A DNA stretch of 5,364 nt from assembly GCA_050945815.1 (NCBI GenBank), contig JBMNTQ010000143.1, positions 1 to 5,364 of the forward strand, written 5' to 3'. Each line of letters opens with the position of its first letter. The stretch's first letter is position 1. The notes beneath the pieces were generated by a model. That model saw only the letters and a program-made list of their open reading frames with translations, had not been told where the DNA came from and ran no database searches. This DNA comes from JBMNTQ01 sp050945815. GTDB taxonomy: Bacteria; Bacillota; Clostridia; Christensenellales; JBMNTQ01. The position numbers and the translations under genes are program-made. Shown piece by piece: positions 1 to 4,401 of this stretch.

Positions 1-188
1 TTATGGGTATCACGCAAACGGGAGACAGCACCCTTACCTTGCGGCTAATCTGCCGGGTGCGCAGCATGATGCATTTTGAAGCAGAGCGCCTGCTTCGGGA
101 GGAAATACTGAGCTGTTTCGCGCAAGAGGGTATTGAACACCCGTATCCCCGCTTTATCACATTAAAAGGCGGTCAGGCTGCCGAGTAA
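1..188 (+). CDS. MscS-family mechanosensitive ion channel, C-terminal end (partial)
   Basis: This is the last ~61 codons of a gene that enters from the left edge. The visible peptide, GITQTGDSTLTLRLICRV followed by a basic/acidic helix and then EEGIEHPYPRF-like text (residues EGIEHPYPRF), matches the C-terminal alpha/beta domain of MscS channels. That domain normally has a 'GDSS..LR' strand, a helix of the 'RELRRRIKEAF' type and a closing 'GIEIPFPQ' motif. MscS proteins are inner-membrane homo-heptamers that open under membrane tension and release solutes during osmotic down-shock. The pore helices and start are outside the window, so subfamily and total length cannot be judged. The ATG at position 3 is internal and not a start. 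The stop at 186-188 is 23 nt before the DUF951 start, suggesting co-transcription. Family assignment rests on this short tail only. Confidence 0.75.
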   Translation, partial: MGITQTGDSTLTLRLICRVRSMMHFEAERLLREEILSCFAQEGIEHPYPRFITLKGGQAAE

Positions 189-198
189 CCATAGGAAT

Positions 199-203
199 GG
201 AGG
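199..203 (+). promoter_or_regulatory. Ribosome binding site that fixes the DUF951 start
   Basis: GGAGG at 199-203 lies 8 nt before a GTG at 212. The in-frame ATG at 197 overlaps this Shine-Dalgarno sequence and has no usable site at proper distance upstream, so the GTG is the better start. Confidence 0.75.
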
Positions 204-211
204 CTTTCCAG

Positions 212-397
212 GTGGATTTTTCTTTAAACGATCTTGTCCAGATGAAAAAACCCCATCCATGCGGCAGCGATCGCTGGCGTATTATCCGCGTGGGTGCCGA
301 TATAAAGATAAAATGTTTGGGCTGTGCGCGGATTGTCATGTTGGATCGCAGGGATTTTTCCAAGCGGGTTAAAAAAATAATTCCGGAAAAACCTTAA
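212..397 (+). CDS. DUF951 family protein (61 aa), GTG start
   Basis: A small protein of the DUF951 family (YyzM-like), common in Firmicutes and without an established function. With the GTG start the product is 61 residues and opens VDFSLNDLVQMKKPHPCG, which fits the family's usual 'F.LNDIV.MKKPHPCG' N-terminus and ~60-65 residue length. The later GADIKIKCLGC block (residues 28-38) and the VMLDRRDF stretch (42-49) are also family hallmarks. H15, C17, C35 and C38 form an HxC...CxxC pattern that could bind a metal such as zinc; this is inference. An upstream in-frame ATG at 197 would add five residues but overlaps the ribosome binding site. The protein sits between the mscS-like gene and the signal peptidase gene. 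It ends in a basic tail (KRVKK). The family call is firm, the role unknown. Confidence 0.9.
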   Translation: MDFSLNDLVQMKKPHPCGSDRWRIIRVGADIKIKCLGCARIVMLDRRDFSKRVKKIIPEKP

Positions 398-415
398 AAT
401 AGGGTTTCTTTTTTC
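389..415 (+). terminator. Weak hairpin with T-rich tail after DUF951 (possible partial terminator)
   Basis: AAACC (389-393) can pair with GGTTT (403-407) across a 9-nt loop, followed by a T-rich run (409-414). The stem is only five base pairs and overlaps the DUF951 stop codon. It is at best a leaky terminator, and no clear promoter follows before the signal peptidase gene. Confidence 0.2.
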
Positions 416-449
416 TACTAAGCGATAGTCTAGGAGGGCTTGTTTTATT

Positions 450-1016
450 ATGCAGGATCACCATACATCTTCAGCCGACCAGGGGCGGCCCGGTAAAGGC
501 GGGGGCAAAAGCGAACTCTGGTCGTTCCTACGTACCCTCTTGCTGGCGGTGGTTGTCGCCCTTCTGTTGAATAATTTTGTGATAACTGTGGTTACGGTTG
601 AGGGCGCGTCTATGGAGCCTACGGTGTATACCAACGACCGCGTGCTGATGCAGCGGGTTAGCCGCTGGTTTAAGCTGCCCGAGCGGGGCGATATTGTGAT
701 ATGCCATATTCCGCAGCTTGATGAAAAGGATGTCATCAAGCGGGTGGTCGGCTTGCCTGGCGAAACGGTGGAGATACACCAGGGTATCGTCTACATCAAT
801 GGCCAAGTGCTGGACGAACCCTACCTGGACAGCAACCCGGATCGGCGGGATATGCTACCTGTTACAGTGGACGAAGAGCATGTTTTTGTGCTGGGAGACA
901 ACCGCATCATCAGTATGGACAGCAGCAGTCCGCAGGTTGGGCAGATTCCCGCTGAACAAATACTGGGCATTTCCATGCTGCGAATCTGGCCTTTGAGCGA
1001 AATCGGCGAACTATAA
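450..1016 (+). CDS. lepB: Type I signal peptidase (188 aa)
   Basis: A membrane-bound serine/lysine protease that removes signal peptides from exported proteins on the outer face of the membrane. Residues 1-22 are a polar, Gly/Lys-rich cytoplasmic tail. Residues ~24-50 form the single membrane anchor. Box B is SMEPT at 54-58, with S54 as nucleophile. Box C is RGDIVI at 79-84. Box D is IKRVVGLPGE at 96-105, with K97 as general base. Box E is GDNRIISMDS at 149-158. The length and single anchor are typical of Gram-positive SipS-type enzymes. Box E departs from the usual GDNRxNSxDSR: the Asn before the Ser is I154 and the closing Arg is S159. Start ATG follows AGGAGG at 432-437 with a rather long 12-nt spacer. 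The alcohol dehydrogenase gene starts 20 nt after its stop, so the two are probably co-transcribed. The catalytic dyad is intact, so it is likely active. Confidence 0.95.
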   Translation: MQDHHTSSADQGRPGKGGGKSELWSFLRTLLLAVVVALLLNNFVITVVTVEGASMEPTVYTNDRVLMQRVSRWFKLPERGDIVICHIPQLDEKDVIKRVVGLPGETVEIHQGIVYINGQVLDEPYLDSNPDRRDMLPVTVDEEHVFVLGDNRIISMDSSSPQVGQIPAEQILGISMLRIWPLSEIGEL

Positions 1017-1020
1017 ACGA

Positions 1021-1026
1021 AGGAGG
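1021..1026 (+). promoter_or_regulatory. Ribosome binding site that fixes the alcohol dehydrogenase start
   Basis: AGGAGG at 1021-1026 is 10 nt before ATG 1037. The in-frame TTG at 1028 is only one base away from the site, too close for initiation, so the ATG is chosen. Starting there also gives the family's usual 'MLNFE' N-terminus. Confidence 0.85.
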
Positions 1027-1036
1027 CTTGTTTCTT

Positions 1037-2197
1037 ATGTTGAACTTCGAACATTATCTCCCTACCCGAGTTTTTTTCGGAAAGGACGAGATATCCAATT
1101 TGGGCAGCGAGGCTGCAAAATATGCAAAAAAGATCCTGCTAGTTTACGGCGGCGGCAGCATTAAGAAAAACGGTATTTACGACCAGGTTTTACAGCAGCT
1201 GCAAGGCTTTACTATATTCGAGCTGGCCGGCGTCCAGCCGAACCCCCGGGTTTCTCTGTGCCGCAAAGGCATTGAGCTTTGCAAACGCGAAGGGATCGGC
1301 CTTGTATTGGGCGTGGGCGGCGGCAGCGTGATCGATAGCTGTAAGTGTATTGCTGCGGGAGCAAAATACGACGGGGATGTGTGGGATTTTTATATAAAGA
1401 AGGCTGTACCTCAAGATGCACTGCCCATCGGCTGTGTGCTGACTTTGGCAGCTACCAGCTCAGAAAATAACCACATCAGTGTGATCAGCAATGAGGAAAC
1501 CCGGCAAAAGCTGGCCTTGTCCAACACCCTTACCAACCCGATGTTCGCCATACTGGATCCGACCTATACCTATACGGTACCGGCAGAGCATACAGCCTAC
1601 AGCATAGCGGACATTATGGTACATGTTCTGGACACCTATTTTAGCAAAACACCGGACACGCCTCTGCAAGACCGATTTGCGGAAGGTATTTTGACTACCG
1701 TCATCGAGAACGCGCCTATTGTTTTAGAGAAAAGCGACGATTATGCCGCTCGGGCCAATCTGATGTGGTGTGATGTGTGGGCCATGTCCCACCTTTGCCA
1801 TCGGGGACGGATAGGCGACTCTACCACCCATGGCCTAGAGCACCAGCTCAGCGCCTATTACGACATCATCCACGGCCTAGGCATCGCCATCATGTGGCCA
1901 AACTGGGCGCGCTTTGTATATAAGTCCAACTTGCCCAAGTTTGTGCGCTATGCCACGAGCGTTTGGTCGGTCGACCCGTCGGGGAAATCTGACGAGGACA
2001 TCGCTCTTCTAGGTATCCAAAAAACGGACGATTTTTTCCGTTTTCTGGGCATCCCCAAAACGCTGTCTGAAATCGGTATCGACGACCGGCATTTCCAGCA
2101 GATGGCAGAAGAGGCGGTGGAGATACGTGGGCCTATGGGCTGGGATGGGCAAATCGGCATAAAAGAAGCAGTTGAAATCTTCCGCATGGCACTGTAG
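1037..2197 (+). CDS. Iron-containing alcohol dehydrogenase, YqhD/BdhA type (386 aa)
   Basis: A group III metal-dependent alcohol dehydrogenase that interconverts aldehydes and alcohols (butanol/aldehyde reductase type) with NAD(P)H in the cytoplasm. The N-terminus LNFEHYLPTRVFFGK and the YGGGSIKKNG block (37-46) resemble E. coli YqhD throughout. Nucleotide binding: GGGS at 94-97 followed by VIDSCK. Metal ligands by alignment from memory to YqhD D194/H198/H267/H281 are D192, H196, H265 and H279; all four are present with the same spacings (4 and 14). H269, next to the site, is also kept. The normally conserved 'ATGSE' reads ATSSE (139-143), so a Gly in the cofactor-binding region is Ser. Length is the normal ~385-390 residues. 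It lies 20 nt downstream of the signal peptidase gene and is followed by a terminator, so it is the last gene of the operon. The physiological substrate and NADH/NADPH preference cannot be read from sequence; the symbol is left blank for that reason. Confidence 0.93.
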   Translation: MLNFEHYLPTRVFFGKDEISNLGSEAAKYAKKILLVYGGGSIKKNGIYDQVLQQLQGFTIFELAGVQPNPRVSLCRKGIELCKREGIGLVLGVGGGSVIDSCKCIAAGAKYDGDVWDFYIKKAVPQDALPIGCVLTLAATSSENNHISVISNEETRQKLALSNTLTNPMFAILDPTYTYTVPAEHTAYSIADIMVHVLDTYFSKTPDTPLQDRFAEGILTTVIENAPIVLEKSDDYAARANLMWCDVWAMSHLCHRGRIGDSTTHGLEHQLSAYYDIIHGLGIAIMWPNWARFVYKSNLPKFVRYATSVWSVDPSGKSDEDIALLGIQKTDDFFRFLGIPKTLSEIGIDDRHFQQMAEEAVEIRGPMGWDGQIGIKEAVEIFRMAL

Positions 2198-2218
2198 GAG
2201 TGGCTATCGGCTGCCCTT

Positions 2219-2243
2219 AGGCGGCTTGGAGAAGCCGTCTTTT
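2219..2243 (+). terminator. Rho-independent terminator after the alcohol dehydrogenase gene
   Basis: GGCGGCTT (2220-2227) pairs with AAGCCGTC (2232-2239), including one G-U pair, around a GGAG loop. A2219-T2240 can extend the stem. TTTT (2240-2243) and a further T-rich stretch follow. It begins 22 nt after the stop codon and closes the mscS-to-adh operon. Confidence 0.85.
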
Positions 2244-2287
2244 GTTGTGCCGCTAAAAGCTTCGATAGGAAAACGGAAGACCGACAT

Positions 2288-2332
2288 AAAATTGACAGGT
2301 CCTTTTGCTTTCTGTATAATAGAATCAATTTT
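2288..2332. repeat. 8-bp inverted repeat bracketing the exporter promoter
   Basis: AAAATTGA (2288-2295) and TCAATTTT (2325-2332) are perfect reverse complements, with centres 37 bp apart. The left arm overlaps the -35 box and the right arm the predicted transcription start. The placement would suit paired operator half-sites, but no known regulator motif is recognised and AT-rich chance pairing is possible. Confidence 0.4.
2292..2320 (+). promoter_or_regulatory. Consensus sigma-A promoter for the ABC exporter genes
   Basis: A perfect TTGACA (2292-2297) and a perfect TATAAT (2315-2320) are separated by the optimal 17 nt. Transcription should start near 2327, giving a leader of about 60 nt before the permease ATG at 2388. 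There is no TGn extension of the -10 box. Such an exact match predicts strong constitutive activity unless repressed. Confidence 0.92.
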
Positions 2333-2349
2333 CTAATAATCTGGAAAGG

Positions 2350-2376
2350 CCGCGTCGGCGTTTTGCCGGGCGCCGG
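2350..2376 (+). promoter_or_regulatory. GC-rich leader hairpin overlapping the permease ribosome binding site
   Basis: In the leader, 2350-2359 can fold on 2365-2376 with a GTTTT loop: CGGC/GCCG, a T-G pair, GCG/CGC and CC/GG, broken by single-base bulges at 2370 and 2374. The distal arm uses G2375-G2376. These belong to GGGGAA (2375-2380), the only plausible Shine-Dalgarno sequence of the permease gene. No T-run follows, so this is not a terminator. A role in limiting translation is inferred. Confidence 0.45.
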
Positions 2377-2387
2377 GGAAAACTGGA

Positions 2388-3173
2388 ATGAAAGAGAAAT
2401 TCAAAGCCCATCTGACAACGCTGCACAGCTATCGTGGGCTAGCTAAAGAGCTCGTTTCAAGGGACTTGAAAACCAAATATCGTCGTTCTTTTTTAGGCTA
2501 TCTGTGGAGCCTTCTCAACCCTTTGCTGATGATGCTGGTTATCGCCACCGTCTTCTCCAGGGTGTTGGATATCCGCATCGAAAATTTTACCATCTACTTG
2601 CTGACCGGACAGGTTATCTTCAACTTTTTCTCGGAATCTACGACTTTTGCTATGGGCTCGATCATCAACAACGGGCCTTTGATTCGCAAAGTGTATGTCC
2701 CGAAATATCTGTTTCCTGCGTCGAAGGTCCTATCCTCTTTTGTGGGGCTGGTTTTCTCCCTGCTGGCTGTGGTGATCATGCTAATCATCACCCAAACGCC
2801 CATTACCTGGGCGATACTGCTCTTTCCGCTGCCCTTGCTCTATATCTTGGTTTTCTCTATGGGCGTGGGGCTTTTGCTGTCGGCGATCACTGTGTTTTTC
2901 CGAGATATTATGCATCTTTACAGCGTCGTTCTGCAAGCCTGGATGTATGCGACGCCGATTATATACCCCGTTGAAATGCTTGGTTCTCTGGCGCCGCTGA
3001 TGAAGTACAACCCCATGTTCCATTATGTGGAGTGTTTCCGCAGCATCGTCATGTATGGGACGCTGCCTTCCTTGGAGCGCAACCTGTTTTGCATCGGCTT
3101 TTCTCTGTTGATGCTGGTTATCGGCATCGTTGTGTTCTACCGCAAACAAGATCGCTTCATTCTTTTCACATAG
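2388..3173 (+). CDS. Polysaccharide ABC exporter permease, Wzm/TagG type (261 aa)
   Basis: ABC-2 family membrane subunit of an exporter for lipid-linked O-antigen-like polysaccharide or teichoic acid. The amphipathic N-terminus carries SRDLKTKYRRSFLGYLWSLL (24-43) leading into NPLL, the classic entry motif of Wzm/TagG/KpsM proteins. Hydrophobic segments lie at about 40-59, 67-84, 112-134, 142-168, 177-197 and 234-251, consistent with six membrane spans. Other family marks are LIRKVYVPKYLFP (98-110), FFRDI (170-174, a cytoplasmic loop likely near the ATPase) and YNPMFHYVECFRSI (207-220). The length is typical. Its ribosome binding site is weak and partly folded into a leader hairpin, unlike the AGGAGG sites of most neighbours. 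The stop codon overlaps the ribosome binding site of the ATPase gene, indicating a tightly coupled pair. The polymer exported is not deducible: no synthesis genes are adjacent. A tagG/wzm symbol is withheld for this reason. Confidence 0.93.
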   Translation: MKEKFKAHLTTLHSYRGLAKELVSRDLKTKYRRSFLGYLWSLLNPLLMMLVIATVFSRVLDIRIENFTIYLLTGQVIFNFFSESTTFAMGSIINNGPLIRKVYVPKYLFPASKVLSSFVGLVFSLLAVVIMLIITQTPITWAILLFPLPLLYILVFSMGVGLLLSAITVFFRDIMHLYSVVLQAWMYATPIIYPVEMLGSLAPLMKYNPMFHYVECFRSIVMYGTLPSLERNLFCIGFSLLMLVIGIVVFYRKQDRFILFT

Positions 3174-3177
3174 GAGG
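3172..3177 (+). promoter_or_regulatory. Ribosome binding site of the ATPase gene, overlapping the permease stop
   Basis: AGGAGG (3172-3177) shares bases with the permease stop TAG (3171-3173) and is 10 nt from ATG 3188. It argues for ATG 3188 over TTG 3182 (4 nt away) and over the open frame that extends back to 3032 inside the permease gene. Ribosomes ending on the permease would sit at this site, implying translational coupling. Confidence 0.85.
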
Positions 3178-3187
3178 TGTTTTGAAT

Positions 3188-3916
3188 ATGAGAGACATGA
3201 TTGTGCTTAAAGACATTTCCATGTGTTATAAAATGACCAAGGAAAAAGTGGATAGCCTCAAGGAGTATTTTTTGCGCAAAATAAAGCGCAACCTGGAATA
3301 CGAACAATTCTGGGCCCTAAAGGACATTAGTTTTGAAGTAAAGCAAGGCGAGTTGATGGGGTTGGTGGGCTTGAATGGCTCGGGCAAATCTACGCTGTTA
3401 AAGCTTATTGCCGGGGTAATGAAGCCTACTACAGGGCAAGTCAGCGTATTCGGCAGCATCGCCCCGCTAATCGAGTTGGGCGCCGGATTTGATATGGATT
3501 TGACTGCACGGGAGAATATCTTCTTAAACGGGGCGATTTTAGGCCACAGCCATAAAGTAATGCAGAGTAAATTCGACGAAATTATGGATTTCTCTGAATT
3601 ACACGGCTTTGTAGATGTTGCGCTGAAAAACTATTCCTCCGGTATGGTGGCGCGCCTGGCCTTTGCCATCGCCACAGCTATACAGCCGGAGCTTCTGCTG
3701 GTGGATGAGATTCTGTCCGTGGGCGACTTCAAATTCCAGGAAAAATGCCACCAGCGTATCGCTGATATGGTAAATCAGGGCGTTACGGTGGTTCTTGTAT
3801 CCCACACCATCGAGCAGATCCGTGAACTCTGCACGCGGGTAGTGTGGATCGACCATGGGCAAATGCGCATGATCGGCGAAACCCAAGAGGTCTGCGATGC
3901 CTATCTGTCTATGTAA
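3188..3916 (+). CDS. Polysaccharide ABC exporter ATP-binding protein, Wzt/TagH type (242 aa)
   Basis: Cytoplasmic ATPase that powers the adjacent permease. After a short N-terminal strand it has the Wzt/TagH-type linker VDSLKEYFLRKIKRNLEYEQ (21-40) and then FWALKDISFEV. Walker A is GLNGSGKST (61-69, K67). The IELGAGFDMDLTARENIFLNG region (95-115) is the polysaccharide-exporter hallmark after the Q-loop area. The signature is YSSGM (149-153), in place of LSGGQ as usual for this subfamily. Walker B is LLLVDE (169-174, catalytic E174), the D-loop is SVGD (177-180) and the switch His is H206 in LVSHT. All catalytic motifs are intact. At 242 residues it is a bare nucleotide-binding domain, without the C-terminal carbohydrate-binding domain of long Wzt proteins such as that of E. 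coli O9a. If the exporter follows the known split, it would not need that terminal-modification recognition. It is followed by a strong terminator. Confidence 0.94.
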   Translation: MRDMIVLKDISMCYKMTKEKVDSLKEYFLRKIKRNLEYEQFWALKDISFEVKQGELMGLVGLNGSGKSTLLKLIAGVMKPTTGQVSVFGSIAPLIELGAGFDMDLTARENIFLNGAILGHSHKVMQSKFDEIMDFSELHGFVDVALKNYSSGMVARLAFAIATAIQPELLLVDEILSVGDFKFQEKCHQRIADMVNQGVTVVLVSHTIEQIRELCTRVVWIDHGQMRMIGETQEVCDAYLSM

Positions 3917-3941
3917 ATGAAAAACCTCTGGATATTTAAGC

Positions 3942-3977
3942 AAAAGAAGAAGCGGACAATTCCGCTTCTTCTTCTTT
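3942..3977. terminator. Bidirectional terminator between converging genes
   Basis: A 13-bp perfect stem, 3944-3956 with 3961-3973, closes on a CAAT loop. On the plus strand the stem runs into a T/C-rich stretch ending TTT (3975-3977). On the minus strand the stem is followed by TTTTGCTTAAATA. It lies 27 nt after the ATPase stop and about 30 nt past the DUF1292 stop, so it can serve both transcription units. Confidence 0.85.
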
Positions 3978-4004
3978 GCCTCATTTTTGGCTAGCCGGCT
4001 GCTT

Positions 4005-4310
4005 TTATTCTTCCCCGTCCTCCAAGCTGATACGCTGGTAGACGACTTCAGAGAGCTGGTCCAGCAAAGCTTCTTCCTCGATAGGAAGAAACTGCTCCTC
4101 TTCCCCTTCGCCATACACTTGCATGATATATAATTCACGGTCTTCCTCGATCTCTACGTCCTCGGCTTCCCCGTCCCCATCTAAAAGGTCGGAAAGATCC
4201 ATTAAAACGGCATAGTTTTTACCCTCATGCACAAATTCATCTATGATATCCAGTTCAAACTCGTTTCCAGATTCGTCTTCAAATAAGACATACCCTCGTT
4301 CTTCCATCAT
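4005..4310 (-). CDS. DUF1292 family protein (101 aa), strongly acidic
   Basis: A small cytoplasmic protein of the DUF1292 (YrzB-like) family, widespread in Firmicutes and of unknown function. The N-terminal block FEDESGNEFELDIIDEFVHEGKNYAVLM (10-37) matches the family pattern 'DE.G.E..F.V.D.FE..GK.YAVL', and ELYIMQV (59-65) matches the following 'E.YI..' strand. The C-terminus PIEEEALLDQLSEVVYQRI (77-95) is the expected acidic helix. I count 36 Asp/Glu against 4 Lys/Arg in 101 residues. An internal acidic insert, LLDGDGEAEDVEIEED (42-57), separates the two conserved halves. Start is ATG at 4310, with AAGGTAGGTG five bases upstream as the ribosome binding site; a second ATG codon follows immediately, so the exact start could be one codon later. 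It is 91 nt downstream of argS with no terminator seen between. Confidence 0.9.
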   Translation of the reverse strand: MMEERGYVLFEDESGNEFELDIIDEFVHEGKNYAVLMDLSDLLDGDGEAEDVEIEEDRELYIMQVYGEGEEEQFLPIEEEALLDQLSEVVYQRISLEDGEE

Positions 4311-4349
4311 ACATACACCTACCTTGTAAAAATATTAGGAGCAAGCACA

Positions 4350-4378
4350 ATCCTACCTAAAAAACACAGTAAATTCAA
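4350..4378 (-). promoter_or_regulatory. Possible sigma-A promoter for the DUF1292 gene
   Basis: On the minus strand TTGAAT (4378-4373) and TAGGAT (4355-4350) are 17 nt apart, each matching four of six consensus positions. The rest of the 91-nt gap between argS and this gene is AT-rich, with no hairpin terminator seen. The gene may therefore be transcribed from here, from argS, or both. Confidence 0.3.
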
Positions 4379-4401
4379 TAGGCTGCTTAAAATTAACCAT
4401 C

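Noticed and set aside
381..388. TTCCGGAA palindrome at the end of DUF951
   Set aside because: It is coding, only 8 bp, and not repeated elsewhere in a meaningful position.
458..1054. Antisense and alternative-frame open frames around the signal peptidase gene
   Set aside because: All overlap the intact signal peptidase coding sequence, which has all catalytic boxes; the others show no motif.
2244..2291. Possible riboswitch or regulator site between the terminator and the exporter promoter
   Set aside because: The segment lies upstream of the promoter and so is not in the exporter transcript. I see no known riboswitch core or named operator; only a trivial 3-bp CGG/CCG pairing is present.
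2504..2974. Second plus-strand open frame inside the permease gene
   Set aside because: It overlaps a clear Wzm-type permease with conserved motifs. Its own product shows no domain or ribosome binding site.
3032..3187. Upstream extension of the ATPase frame into the permease gene
   Set aside because: The extra residues overlap permease coding sequence and look unlike an exporter ATPase. A strong ribosome binding site at 3172-3177 points to ATG 3188.
3599..4138. Long minus-strand open frame (about 179 codons) across the ATPase gene end, the terminator and the DUF1292 gene
   Set aside because: It is antisense to the ATPase gene, crosses a 13-bp terminator stem and starts inside DUF1292 in another frame. 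No recognisable domain is present, so it is a shadow of real genes.
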